Positions 1-8,439 of a DNA stretch of 64,000 nt are shown one piece after another. The notes beneath the pieces are model-generated. The model searched no databases and was not told the origin of the DNA. It saw nothing but the letters and a program-made list of their open reading frames with translations. The translations under genes and the position numbers were made by a program. Origin of the DNA: Bacillota bacterium (GTDB lineage Bacteria > Bacillota > Clostridia > Lachnospirales > Lachnospiraceae); assembly GCA_023418475.1 (NCBI GenBank), contig JAEZZO010000072.1, positions 124,001-188,000 on the forward strand, in the 5' to 3' direction. How positions within the stretch are numbered: the first letter of the stretch is position 1; every line of letters starts with the position of its first letter.

Positions 1-1
1 T

Positions 2-1531
2 TGGGAAGACCGTAATGCATTGATTGCGATGTATTTATATGATGAAACCGAGAATATATTATTGCTGCGTGAAAGCAAAGAGCAGAAATTAATTACCGGT
101 CTTTTGTATATTGATAATTACGAGGAAGCACTTGAAAGTATTGATGAGGTAAGACGTTCCCTGTTGACGGCATTGGTGGACAGAAAAATTACAAAGTATA
201 TGCAGGGGATTGACGCAATTATTAAGAAACTTGAGAAGGACAAATATATTTTTGTATTACAGCAGAGATATCTTCCGGTTCTTCAGTCAAATAAATTTTC
301 CATTCTGGAAGAAGTCCGTTCCGTAAATATCGGTAACGAGATGTCAGTTACCATCAGTATCGGCCTTGGTGTAAATGCTGATACCTATATCAGCAGTTAC
401 GAATATGCCAGAGCTGCAATAGATCTTGCGCTGGGACGCGGCGGTGACCAGGTAGTTGTGAAGGACAAGGATAAAATATATTACTACGGTGGAAAAAGTA
501 TTTCTGTTGAGAAGAATACCCGTGTGAAAGCCAGAGTAAAAGCACATGCTTTCCAGGAGTTTGTGGAAGCGAAGGATAAGATCGTAATCATGGGACACAA
601 GATAGGTGATGTAGATAGCTTCGGAGCAGCTATCGGCGTGTACCGAATAGCAAAATCGCTAAATAAAAAGGCACATATCGTAATAAATGAGGTGACCTCC
701 ACGGTTCGGCCGTTGATGAACAAATTCATTGGAAGTTCGGATTACGAAGAAGATATGTTCTTAAAAAACGACCGTGCAAAGGAAGTCGTGGATGCAAATA
801 CACTGCTTGTCATAGTGGATGTGAACAGACCCAGTTATCTGGAATGCGCGCAGCTGCTGGATTATACCAAGACGATAGTTATCTTTGACCACCACAGACA
901 GACCAATGAAGCAATTGATACGGCGGTATTATCCTATGTGGAGCCCTATGCATCCTCAACCAGTGAGATGATAGCCGAGATTATGCAATATATTGGAGCA
1001 AATTTAAAATTAAAACCGGTAGAGGCAGATGCACTTTATGCCGGTATTATGATTGATACAAATAATTTCCTGACCAAGGCAGGAGTCAGAACCTTTGAAG
1101 CCGCTGCCTATTTAAGAAGAAGCGGTGCAGATGTTACAAGAATTAGGAAATACTTCCGCAGTGAGATAGCTGATTATAAGGTAAAAGCCGAGGCAATCAG
1201 CAGTACAGAGATTTATCTGGAACATTATGCAATAGCGGTATGTACCAGCACCACCGTTGACAGTCCGATGATACTTGGAGCACAGGTGGCAAATGAGCTT
1301 CTTAACATTACAGATATCAAAGCCACCTTTGTATGCACAGAAGTAAATGGTAAGATTTATATCAGTGCAAGGTCGATCGATGAGGTTAATGTTCAGATTA
1401 TTATGGAAAAGCTTGGCGGAGGAGGACACTTAAGTGTTGCCGGAACGCAGTTTGAGAATACCACTATTCAGGATGCAATTAAGAAAATTAAGGAAACCCT
1501 TGACCAGATGAATGCAGAGGGTGAATTATAA
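2..1531 (+). CDS. gdpP: cyclic-di-AMP phosphodiesterase GdpP (5' partial)
   Basis: The reading frame is already open at the left edge, so the N-terminal membrane helices, PAS domain and start of the gene lie outside the window. What remains is the end of a degenerate GGDEF-like domain (to about residue 170), then a DHH phosphoesterase domain with GHKIGDVDSFGAA and a FDHHRQ motif, and a DHHA1 domain ending in GGGGHLSVAG. Family members hydrolyse c-di-AMP to pApA at the membrane and so control turgor, cell wall and potassium homeostasis. It sits directly upstream of rplI and dnaB, the order found in Bacillus (yybT-rplI-dnaC), which supports the call. The Mn-binding Asp and His motifs are intact. 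Confidence 0.95.
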   Translation, partial: WEDRNALIAMYLYDETENILLLRESKEQKLITGLLYIDNYEEALESIDEVRRSLLTALVDRKITKYMQGIDAIIKKLEKDKYIFVLQQRYLPVLQSNKFSILEEVRSVNIGNEMSVTISIGLGVNADTYISSYEYARAAIDLALGRGGDQVVVKDKDKIYYYGGKSISVEKNTRVKARVKAHAFQEFVEAKDKIVIMGHKIGDVDSFGAAIGVYRIAKSLNKKAHIVINEVTSTVRPLMNKFIGSSDYEEDMFLKNDRAKEVVDANTLLVIVDVNRPSYLECAQLLDYTKTIVIFDHHRQTNEAIDTAVLSYVEPYASSTSEMIAEIMQYIGANLKLKPVEADALYAGIMIDTNNFLTKAGVRTFEAAAYLRRSGADVTRIRKYFRSEIADYKVKAEAISSTEIYLEHYAIAVCTSTTVDSPMILGAQVANELLNITDIKATFVCTEVNGKIYISARSIDEVNVQIIMEKLGGGGHLSVAGTQFENTTIQDAIKKIKETLDQMNAEGEL

Positions 1532-1565
1532 TTAATACAAAGTAATCCTCTGCACAAATTTAATA

Positions 1566-1594
1566 GCGCACAAAGCTTGCGCAGGAATGAGAGG
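1566..1594 (+). promoter_or_regulatory. leader hairpin plus Shine-Dalgarno of rplI
   Basis: GCGCA (1566-1570) pairs with TGCGC (1578-1582) and is followed at once by AGGAATGAGAGG, the ribosome binding site, 5 nt before the ATG at 1600. It belongs to the recurrent hairpin-GCA-GGAATGGAG leader motif seen before six other genes in the window. Confidence 0.5.
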
Positions 1595-1599
1595 TAAAT

Positions 1600-2046
1600 A
1601 TGGAAATTATATTATTACAGGATGTGAAAGCCCTTGGAAAAAAGGGTGAATTGGTAAAGGTCAGTGACGGCTATGCAAGAAACTTTATACTGCCTAAGAA
1701 GCTGGGTCTGGAGGCAACAAAGCAGAACTTATATGATTTAAACAACCAAAAAGCGGCAGAAGCAAAGAGGCAGAAGGAAATACTCGAGGAAGCACAGATA
1801 CAGGCGAAGAAGCTTAGCGAGCTGACGATCAAAACCACCATTAAAGCAGGAGAAGGCGGCAAGACCTTTGGTTCTGTTTCCACCAAGGAAATTGCTGTCG
1901 CATTGAAGGAACAGTTTGGTGTTGAGCTTGATAAAAAGAAGCTTCAGCTAAATGACGCGATTAAAAATGCCGGAACCTATACCGTACCGGTTAAGTTACA
2001 TCCTCAGGTAACTGCAGAATTAAAGGTAAAGGTTGAGGCAGTTTAA
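1600..2046 (+). CDS. rplI: 50S ribosomal protein L9
   Basis: A 148-residue protein of typical L9 length. The N-terminus begins MEIILLQDVKALGKKGE and continues with VSDGYARNFILPK, the L9 signature that binds 23S rRNA. A charged connecting helix follows at about residues 45-75 and then the C-terminal domain. L9 sits near the base of the L1 stalk and helps maintain reading frame. It lies between gdpP and dnaB with only 2 bases to dnaB, so the two are probably translated from one mRNA. Confidence 0.98.
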   Translation: MEIILLQDVKALGKKGELVKVSDGYARNFILPKKLGLEATKQNLYDLNNQKAAEAKRQKEILEEAQIQAKKLSELTIKTTIKAGEGGKTFGSVSTKEIAVALKEQFGVELDKKKLQLNDAIKNAGTYTVPVKLHPQVTAELKVKVEAV

Positions 2047-2048
2047 AA

Positions 2049-3377
2049 ATGGATGAATCATTTATTAAAAGAGTACTTCCGCATAGTTCAGAAGCAGAAC
2101 AATCCGTTATCGGCTCCATGATTATGGACCGTGATGCTATCGTTGCGGCCTCCGAATTAATTACCGGAACTGATTTCTATGAGACGCAGTATAGTGTTTT
2201 GTTTGAAACCATGATAGAGCTCTTTAATGAGGGAAAACCGGTGGATCTGGTTACTTTGCAGGACAGGCTGAAGGAGAAGGATGTACCGGCACAGGTAAGC
2301 AGCCTTGAATTCATCAGGGATCTGGTTACTTCGGTTCCGACCTCTGCCAATGTCAGATATTATGCGCAGATTGTTAAGGATAAGGCGATTTTGCGCCGGA
2401 TGATAAGAGTAACGGAGGAGATTGCGAATGATTGTTATCTCGATAAGGAAAAGCTGGATGTTATTTTGGAGAAAACCGAGAAACAGGTATTTGATATAGC
2501 GCAGAACAGAGGTGCAAAAGAATTTACAGATATTAAAGAGGTTGTATTAAGGTCGATAGACAGCATAGAAGCAGCTGCTAAAAATCAGGGAAGTGTAACC
2601 GGTGTTGCGACAGGCTTTTATGATCTGGATTATAAAACGGCAGGCTTTCAGCCCTCCGACCTGATCTTAATTGCGGCCAGACCCTCCATGGGTAAGACGG
2701 CATTTGTACTTAATATTGCAGAATATGTAGCATTAAAATCTAATGTTGCTACCGTAGTATTTAGCTTGGAAATGTCCCAGGACCAGCTGGTAAAGCGTAT
2801 TCTTGCGATGAATTCCAGAGTGGATTCGCAGGCGATCCGTACAGGCTCCCTATCCGGAGATGATTGGGCAAGTCTTATGGAGAGTGCAAGACTCATTGGT
2901 AATTCTAATCTGGTAATAGATGATACTTCTGCGATATCGGTCAGCGAGCTTCGGGCGAAGTGCAGAAAGCTTAAGCTGGAGAAAAATCTGGGCTTAATTA
3001 TTATAGACTACCTGCAGTTGATGACAGGCAGTAAAAAGGCGGAATCCAGACAGCAGGAAATATCTGAAATCTCAAGATCCTTAAAATCGTTGGCAAGGGA
3101 AATCAATGTTCCGGTGGTTGCGCTTTCTCAGCTAAGCCGAGCGGTAGAACAGCGTCCGGATAAGAGGCCTATGCTATCCGACCTTCGAGAATCCGGAGCG
3201 ATTGAGCAGGATGCCGATGTTGTTATGTTTATTTACCGTGATGATTATTATAACCGTGATACAGAAGAACCAGGAGTATCTGAGATCATTATCGGCAAGC
3301 AGAGAAATGGTCCCGTCGGTACGGTTAAGCTCGCCTGGCAGGCACAATACACAAAATTTGCTAATCTTGAAAGATAA
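2049..3377 (+). CDS. dnaB: replicative DNA helicase DnaB
   Basis: 442 residues, the usual DnaB length. The N-terminal domain (about 8-110) is followed by a linker and a RecA-like ATPase domain with Walker A ARPSMGKTA at about 210-218, the segment VVFSLEMS, Walker B LIIIDYLQLM and the arginine-finger region near GKQRNGPVG. The protein is the hexameric helicase that opens the replication fork and recruits primase. It starts 2 bases after rplI and is closed by the hairpin at 3418-3447, so it is the last gene of the gdpP-rplI-dnaB operon. No intein is seen. Confidence 0.98.
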   Translation: MDESFIKRVLPHSSEAEQSVIGSMIMDRDAIVAASELITGTDFYETQYSVLFETMIELFNEGKPVDLVTLQDRLKEKDVPAQVSSLEFIRDLVTSVPTSANVRYYAQIVKDKAILRRMIRVTEEIANDCYLDKEKLDVILEKTEKQVFDIAQNRGAKEFTDIKEVVLRSIDSIEAAAKNQGSVTGVATGFYDLDYKTAGFQPSDLILIAARPSMGKTAFVLNIAEYVALKSNVATVVFSLEMSQDQLVKRILAMNSRVDSQAIRTGSLSGDDWASLMESARLIGNSNLVIDDTSAISVSELRAKCRKLKLEKNLGLIIIDYLQLMTGSKKAESRQQEISEISRSLKSLAREINVPVVALSQLSRAVEQRPDKRPMLSDLRESGAIEQDADVVMFIYRDDYYNRDTEEPGVSEIIIGKQRNGPVGTVKLAWQAQYTKFANLER

Positions 3378-3417
3378 AACAATATTCGTTATAATAATAT
3401 TTTAGAAATGTTGAAAA

Positions 3418-3447
3418 GGGGAACCTCGTCCAAGGTTTCCTTTTTTT
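3418..3447 (+). terminator. Rho-independent terminator after dnaB
   Basis: GGGGAACCT pairs imperfectly with AGGTTTCC, with one bulge and a short loop, and is followed by seven T. Confidence 0.8.
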
Positions 3448-3556
3448 ATGTCGACAAGTTAAATGGTAATATACGGAAAACTATATTGCAATTGAAGATT
3501 GCTATGTTATAATGTAAAAAGTGGAAAATAATTACATAATAAGGGAGGACGAACGC

Positions 3557-4225
3557 GTGGATGAAGTTAGGTATATGATTTCTGAGGCTGCGAAAAGGGT
3601 TGATGTTGAGTCTCATGTTCTCAGATACTGGCAGAAAGAGCTTGCTCTGCCGATTTCCCGTAATGAAATGGAACAGCGTTATTATAAGGAATCGGATATC
3701 GAGTTGCTAAAAAAGGTGAAACAGTTAAAGGAGCAGGGATTTCAGTTAAAAGCTATTAAAATGCTATTAACAAATCTGAGCGTGTCGGATGAGACTGTTT
3801 CTGACATGGAAATACAACTCAAGGAAAACCAGGAGGTTAAAGTAATGGAAATGATGAGTGAGGACAAGCTTCCGGAGAAGGAAGAAGGGACAAGCCTAAT
3901 TACCGATGAGGAAGGACGTGGAATTAAAAATGAAACGGACCCGAAAATGGGACAATTCAAAGCAATCATGAATCATATCATTTTAACTGCGCTAAAGGAA
4001 AATAATGGAGTACTGTCAGATGAAATCAGCATGAATGTTACGGGCGGCGTGATCAAAGAAATGAACTACCTAATGAAAGTTCAGGAAGAAAGGGAAGAAG
4101 AGCGTTATAAAAAATTTGATGCTACCTTAAGAGATTATCAGAAGGGAAAATCAATGGCTGCGGCAACAATTGAGAAACCAAAAAGAAAATCAAAGTTTTT
4201 CAAAAAAAATAAGATATTTCTATAG
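3557..4225 (+). CDS. MerR-type HTH protein with coiled-coil and basic tail (RacA-like?)
   Basis: The start chosen is GTG 3557, because AGGGAGGA lies 7-8 bases upstream; the GTG at 3521 has no ribosome binding site. The first 70 residues form a MerR winged helix (MISEAAKRVDVESHVLRYW, then a RYYKESDIELLKKVKQLKEQG wing and helix split over two motifs). There is no effector-binding domain. The rest is acidic and helical, then a long charged helix and a strongly basic tail with KPKRKSKFFKK at the very end. This layout (MerR HTH, coiled coil, basic tail) recalls the chromosome-anchoring protein RacA rather than a classical MerR sensor, but that is inference. Its monocistronic unit has a terminator at 4247-4287. 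Confidence 0.75.
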   Translation: MDEVRYMISEAAKRVDVESHVLRYWQKELALPISRNEMEQRYYKESDIELLKKVKQLKEQGFQLKAIKMLLTNLSVSDETVSDMEIQLKENQEVKVMEMMSEDKLPEKEEGTSLITDEEGRGIKNETDPKMGQFKAIMNHIILTALKENNGVLSDEISMNVTGGVIKEMNYLMKVQEEREEERYKKFDATLRDYQKGKSMAAATIEKPKRKSKFFKKNKIFL

Positions 4226-4246
4226 AATAATAATGAGGAAAAATAA

Positions 4247-4287
4247 AAACAGAATTAATCCGGTTAAAATGGATTAATTCTGTTTTT
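4247..4287. terminator. bidirectional terminator between convergent genes
   Basis: A perfect 15-base stem (AAACAGAATTAATCC with GGATTAATTCTGTTT) has a short loop, T residues on one side and A residues on the other. It serves the MerR-like gene on the plus strand and the ferredoxin on the minus strand. Confidence 0.85.
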
Positions 4288-4323
4288 CATATGCCCTTTG
4301 GCACACGTATCCGTATATGTATA

Positions 4324-4494
4324 TTACTGAGCAGAAATTGCTCCTACAGGGCATGTGTCTGCACATGCACCACAATCTATACATGTATCGGGATTTACTT
4401 CATAATGAGCTGCTCCTTCAGAAATAGAGCTTGTAGGACATTCTCCGGCACAAGCGCCGCAACTAATACAATCATCGCTAATTACATAAGCCAT
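4324..4494 (-). CDS. 2[4Fe-4S] ferredoxin
   Basis: A 56-residue bacterial ferredoxin. It has two CxxCxxCxxxCP clusters: CISCGACAGECP near residues 8-19 and CIDCGACADTCP near 38-49, so both [4Fe-4S] sites are complete. The start is ATG 4494, which has AAGGAGG 8 bases upstream; the ATG at 4500 is too close to it. Clostridial ferredoxins carry low-potential electrons for hydrogenase, pyruvate:ferredoxin oxidoreductase and similar enzymes in the cytoplasm. It is transcribed alone, divergent from the DUF1858 gene. Confidence 0.95.
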   Translation of the reverse strand: MAYVISDDCISCGACAGECPTSSISEGAAHYEVNPDTCIDCGACADTCPVGAISAQ

Positions 4495-4641
4495 TATCAT
4501 TACCTCCTTTTCCAAACAATCGATTATATTTTAATATATGGACAATAAATATGCAAGTACTTTTATTACATAAAAGATGAATTATTTATAAATAGACAAT
4601 AAACTACATAAATAAAATTTGTATAAAGCTTTCGGATAGGC

Positions 4642-4670
4642 TTGACGGTGTTATTCGGATAGAATATAAT
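4642..4670 (+). promoter_or_regulatory. vegetative promoter for the DUF1858 gene with flanking direct repeats
   Basis: TTGACG and TATAAT are separated by exactly 17 bases. The 9-mer TTCGGATAG occurs twice, at 4631-4639 just before the -35 and at 4654-4662 inside the spacer, which could be an operator. The predicted leader is about 180 nt and includes the hairpin AATAAGGA/TCCTTATT at 4791-4815. The rest of the gap 4495-4855 is AT-rich with nothing else recognised. Confidence 0.65.
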
Positions 4671-4855
4671 AAAAAATGTTTCAAATAAAATAAGCCTTAG
4701 CTAGTTTAGTCCGGCAGGCATAAATATGATTATTTAGAAAGTTATTTTCCTTTTTTTATAAAGCTTTTTAAATAAACAGTCACTATTTACAATAAGGAAA
4801 TGTTAGCTCCTTATTCAGAAAATTCAAATAATATATCATAAAGGAGGATTTAATC

Positions 4856-5056
4856 ATGGCTACTATTACAAAGGACATGACAATTGGTCAGGCGATTGCG
4901 TCAAACCAGAATATTATACCGGTATTACTTGATATAGGGATGCATTGTCTTGGATGCCCTTCTGCACAGGGAGAAACTCTGGAAGAAGCAGCAATGGTAC
5001 ACGGAATTGATCCGGAAGAGCTTATGAAGAAAATTCAGGAGCAAATCGGTGAATAA
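4856..5056 (+). CDS. DUF1858 domain protein
   Basis: A 66-residue protein made up of a single DUF1858 domain: MTIGQAIASNQNIIPVLLD, then the conserved HCLGCPSAQGETLEEAA segment with its CxxC pair. It starts at an ATG with AAGGAGG upstream. DUF1858 proteins are common in anaerobes, where the domain also occurs fused to hybrid-cluster or other redox proteins. A thiol or metal-linked role is suspected but not established. It has its own promoter and terminator. Confidence 0.85.
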   Translation: MATITKDMTIGQAIASNQNIIPVLLDIGMHCLGCPSAQGETLEEAAMVHGIDPEELMKKIQEQIGE

Positions 5057-5087
5057 TTGAAGTGGTTTCACATTTCAGATAATAAAG

Positions 5088-5127
5088 GCAGCTGCTACGG
5101 TATAACCGTTTTGCAGCTGCTGTTTTT
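5088..5127 (+). terminator. terminator after the DUF1858 gene
   Basis: GCAGCTGC at 5088-5095 pairs with GCAGCTGC at 5113-5120, with an inner ACGGT/ACCGT stem, and is followed by TGTTTTT. Confidence 0.85.
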
Positions 5128-5185
5128 AATTTTGTGTTCATTCGATGAAATAAAACCCTCCAGAGGGATGGGCAGCTTATGTAGC

Positions 5186-5284
5186 AGGATAAGTTTCAAT
5201 ACACCAAGCTATTTCACAAAGGTATTTAAGCAATTGATGAGATGCTCACCAACCAGTTACCGATTACTGAATAAAAATAAATAA
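5186..5284 (+). pseudogene. remnant of an AraC-family regulator (C-terminal HTH only)
   Basis: In one frame the DNA encodes SFNTPSYFTKVFKQ followed by SPTSYRLLNK, the recognition helix and end of an AraC/XylS DNA-binding domain (usual form GFxSPSYFxKVFKKxxGxSPxxYR). Upstream the similarity stops within a few codons, there is no start codon with a ribosome binding site and no room for a full gene. It looks like the last scrap of a deleted regulator. Confidence 0.75.
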
Positions 5285-5309
5285 AAGAGCTGCTAAAGGC
5301 AGCTCTTTT
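5283..5309. terminator. bidirectional terminator
   Basis: AAAAGAGCTGC pairs perfectly with GCAGCTCTTTT around a 5-base loop. It overlaps the stop of the AraC scrap and also faces mecA from the other side. Confidence 0.85.
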
Positions 5310-5362
5310 AGATTTACAGTGAAAATAATGTTTGTTCAATTAATCCGTCTTGACTTTGTTGT

Positions 5363-6133
5363 TTACATTACTGATAAAATCTGTAATGCATGATCTTTGA
5401 CAATAACCTCATAGTGTTCGTTAAAATAAGATGAACTTGCATAGGTAAAACGTTCCGGTTTTCCATATTCGGATATAATATTACAAACCTTGTTGAATTC
5501 CTCCGGTGTATGATCGGATATAGTAATTACAAGGTAATAAATTGAAGTTGCCGGATTTTTGTAGAGAGTATTGATACCATTATAGGTTCCAAGCATAATA
5601 GAGGAAAGCTCAATAACCTCTTTCAAGGAACGGAATGAATAAAGCTTAGTCAGCTTAGACGGAACATGTATACCAGGTTTCTCGGCAACTTCTGTCTCAG
5701 GAAGCTCTGCTCCTTCCATATCCTCCTTGCTGTTGTCTTCGAAATCATCGTTTAAATCATCCTCAGTCTGATCAAAACAGTTTATGATTTCATCTGCATA
5801 GGAATCCTCGTCGGTTTCATCCTTATCTTTATCCTCATGAACATTAAAAGATGAAAACTTAGAAAAACGTGTATCCAGTTCATCGGGGTCTTCCACCTTT
5901 GTTATAACTAGAATTAAGCATTCGGTTGAAACCGGAATTGCTTCAATCATCAAAGGAATATCATCTACTTCAAAACCGAATTCATAAAAAGCCTGTTGAA
6001 TCATATCACGAAACAGAGCTTTTGCTTTTTCGGTACCATAGGCAAGTTCACTGATTTTTAACTCTCTGTCAATTAAGTCACTCTTATTCAAAGTACATCT
6101 GATCTGGTTATCACTGATTTTTTCTATCTTCAT
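5363..6133 (-). CDS. mecA: adaptor protein MecA
   Basis: A 256-residue MecA. The N-terminal domain begins MKIEKISDNQIRCTLNKSDL and binds substrate proteins. A long acidic linker spans about residues 100-170. The C-terminal domain, which binds ClpC, includes LYSFRSLKEVIELS and a YYLVI strand. The protein delivers substrates to the ClpCP protease. The start is ATG 6133, preceded by AAAGGGG with 8-base spacing; the upstream GTG at 6142 is too close to that site. Its promoter at 6186-6214 is near consensus. Confidence 0.93.
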   Translation of the reverse strand: MKIEKISDNQIRCTLNKSDLIDRELKISELAYGTEKAKALFRDMIQQAFYEFGFEVDDIPLMIEAIPVSTECLILVITKVEDPDELDTRFSKFSSFNVHEDKDKDETDEDSYADEIINCFDQTEDDLNDDFEDNSKEDMEGAELPETEVAEKPGIHVPSKLTKLYSFRSLKEVIELSSIMLGTYNGINTLYKNPATSIYYLVITISDHTPEEFNKVCNIISEYGKPERFTYASSSYFNEHYEVIVKDHALQILSVM

Positions 6134-6185
6134 AAAGTACACCCCTTTCTGTACTAAAAAGGAACCAATCTATCGGTGTAAAAAA

Positions 6186-6214
6186 AGTATAATTTAAAAA
6201 ACAGGTAAAGTCAA
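6186..6214 (-). promoter_or_regulatory. vegetative promoter of mecA
   Basis: On the minus strand TTGACT and TATACT are separated by 17 bases, about 53 bases upstream of the mecA start. Confidence 0.75.
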
Positions 6215-6338
6215 TACACATAGATATGAAATTTGTATGAATGCATGCCCAAAATATACATAGAAATGCAGGTTCTGACATTGCTATATTGTACATAATT
6301 CCAGATAAAGTTTGTTGAATTAGACGGTAAAAAATCAG

Positions 6339-6367
6339 TTGAATAACTCCCAGTATTTGTATATAAT
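6339..6367 (+). promoter_or_regulatory. vegetative promoter of the kinase gene
   Basis: TTGAAT and TATAAT are separated by 17 bases and lie 43 bases before the ATG at 6411. Confidence 0.7.
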
Positions 6368-6410
6368 GAAATTACCTGGTTCTGATATATTGCTGATAGG
6401 AAAGGAGTGA

Positions 6411-7829
6411 ATGCAACAAGAAATCTGGTTTCAAAAGTATCGTATCTTAGGCTTACTCGGCAGTGGAGGCAATGCAAGGGTCTACCTTGCAGAACATATC
6501 AAACTAAGCTCATTTCGGGCAATCAAATTTATTTCTAAAAACCATCCCCTATATAATTTACAATGTAAAGAAGCGCTTATCTTAAAAAATTTAAAACATT
6601 CCTGTATCCCTATAATTTATGATATTGAAGAAGATGAAGATGGTTCCTATATTATTGAACAATATATTGAAGGAATTACATTGAAGAAACATATATCCTC
6701 AAATGGACCTATAAAAGAAGAAGAGGTCATCCGCTATGGAATTGAGCTGTGTAATGTACTTGATTACCTGCATTCTGCTGAACGATCGGTATTTTATGTG
6801 GACCTGAAACCAGAGAATATTATTCTTTCAGAAGACCGTTTAAAATTGATTGATTTTGGCAGTGCGGTTTACCAGGATGAACTTAACTGTAACCAAGATT
6901 TTTATGGTACAAGAGGATATGCTGCGCCTGAACTCTATAATAGGCAGCAAATCAATGAGCGCAGTGAAGTGTATGGTATCGGTATGCTTCTGTACTATAT
7001 GGCTACAGGAATATCTATTAAGAGTAATTGCCGGGAAATTAATAATATTGATAATACAGGCTACTACTCAAAAAAGCTGAAAAAGGTAATTAATCAATGT
7101 CTTAAGTATCACCCATCCCAAAGATTTGCTACTGTAGTCGAGCTTCGCAGACAATTATCGGCAATTAAAAGTAAGAACCAGCCAAAACCTTTAAAAAACC
7201 AGCTTATTAAGATTGCAGTTGCAGGAACGCAGCCAAGAATGGGAGTAACACATCTGTCGTTTAGACTGTGCCGCTTTTTGCTGGAACAGAAAATGCTTTT
7301 CCTTTATCAGGAGAAGAATAACAGTGAATGTGTCTGGTCTATCAAAAATTGTTATGAGCAGGTTGAATTAAAAGATGGTGTCTGCTTGATTGAAGGAATT
7401 CCAATGCTTCCTGCTTTGCAGAGCATTCAGTCCGATTTAAAGAATGATCGGATTCTGGTTCAGGATTTTGGGGAACTGACCAAAGAAAACCTTCCTGAGT
7501 TTACAGCTGCTCAGATTAAGCTATTGGTATCCGGTGCAAAGGATTGGGAACTTGAATATGCGGAAAGGATAATTGGTATGACAGCGGAATATAAAGAGAT
7601 GATTTACCTGTTCAATTTCTTGAACGGCAGCCGCTTTCAGCAGGTTGCATCCAGTATGGAGAATAGGAAATGTTACCGCATCCCTTATGAACCGGATCCG
7701 TTTACAGCAATCAACAGAAAGAATGAATTTGAATTTTATCAGCAGCTATTACTTCCATTTGAGAAATTATCAAGGAAGAATAGGCAACTAAACTTCCTAA
7801 GAAAAGGAAAGAGTAAGTATGAAGAGTAA
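6411..7829 (+). CDS. Hanks-type Ser/Thr kinase fused to a degenerate ParA/MinD-like domain
   Basis: 472 residues; the start has AAAGGAG upstream. The kinase domain (about 10-255) has GSGGNA in the glycine loop (third Gly replaced by Ala), Lys39 in AIKF, Glu54, the catalytic loop YVDLKPEN with Asp131 and Asn136 (His and Arg of HRD both replaced), DFG 148-150 and APE 172-174. It should therefore bind ATP and may be active, as a non-RD kinase. After about residue 265 a second domain starts with KIAVAGTQPRMGVTH, shaped like a MinD/ParA P-loop but without the lysines, followed by a Rossmann-like alternation. No transmembrane helix or PASTA repeat is seen. It overlaps the next gene by 11 bases, and that gene encodes another degenerate P-loop protein. 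Such pairs occur in clostridial Tad-pilus loci, but no pilus gene is present here. Confidence 0.85.
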   Translation: MQQEIWFQKYRILGLLGSGGNARVYLAEHIKLSSFRAIKFISKNHPLYNLQCKEALILKNLKHSCIPIIYDIEEDEDGSYIIEQYIEGITLKKHISSNGPIKEEEVIRYGIELCNVLDYLHSAERSVFYVDLKPENIILSEDRLKLIDFGSAVYQDELNCNQDFYGTRGYAAPELYNRQQINERSEVYGIGMLLYYMATGISIKSNCREINNIDNTGYYSKKLKKVINQCLKYHPSQRFATVVELRRQLSAIKSKNQPKPLKNQLIKIAVAGTQPRMGVTHLSFRLCRFLLEQKMLFLYQEKNNSECVWSIKNCYEQVELKDGVCLIEGIPMLPALQSIQSDLKNDRILVQDFGELTKENLPEFTAAQIKLLVSGAKDWELEYAERIIGMTAEYKEMIYLFNFLNGSRFQQVASSMENRKCYRIPYEPDPFTAINRKNEFEFYQQLLLPFEKLSRKNRQLNFLRKGKSKYEE

Positions 7830-8439
7830 ACCAATGCTTTTACGTAAACTATCTGCGGCAAAGCAGAATAGTAATCGTGAGGCGATAGGAGTGATCGGGA
7901 CCCATCATGGTGCTGGTACAACCTATACCGGCCTTATGTTGGCCTTCTACATGGGAGAAGTATTGGGTAGAAAGACGGCTTACTTAGAATGTAACAGGCA
8001 TCACGATATGGCTCTCATCCAAGCCTCTTATGATTGGAGCAGCCAGGAGGAGAATTTTTTTACCTTTCACCTTGTTACCTGCTATAAAGAGGTAACGAGG
8101 GGACAAGTTTCACAAATCTTAAACGAAGAGTATGAATGCGTCATATTTGATTTTGGTATCAATTTTGCGCAAAACACGGAGGAGCTTCTCCGGTGCAGTA
8201 TGAAGGTGGTGATTGGAGGAAGGTCGGAGTGGGAACAGCTTAAAACAATACGTTTTGCTAATATGTTGAAGAATATGCAAGGCAGCGACAGCTGGTTGTA
8301 CTTCATTCCCCTTGCAAACAGTAAGACAATCATAAATATGAAGAAACAAATAGACGGTAAGGTTTTTAGTGTACCATTTACAGAGGAACCGGTCTTACTT
8401 TCCCGTGATATCAGGCGCTTTTTTGATCATATTATCTAA
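7819..8439 (+). CDS. MinD/TadZ-like protein with degenerate P-loop
   Basis: 206 residues. The N-terminal strand and loop IGVIGTHHGAGTTYTGLMLA (about 23-42) match the deviant Walker A of the ParA/MinD/TadZ group, but the signature lysines are missing. CVIFDFG at about 105-111 matches the Walker B strand. The start overlaps the end of the kinase gene, so the two are translationally coupled. The likely role is as a partner of the kinase C-terminal domain, perhaps a polarity or localisation factor as TadZ is for Tad pili. That is inference; the downstream region is decayed and holds no pilus gene. Confidence 0.7.
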   Translation: MKSKPMLLRKLSAAKQNSNREAIGVIGTHHGAGTTYTGLMLAFYMGEVLGRKTAYLECNRHHDMALIQASYDWSSQEENFFTFHLVTCYKEVTRGQVSQILNEEYECVIFDFGINFAQNTEELLRCSMKVVIGGRSEWEQLKTIRFANMLKNMQGSDSWLYFIPLANSKTIINMKKQIDGKVFSVPFTEEPVLLSRDIRRFFDHII

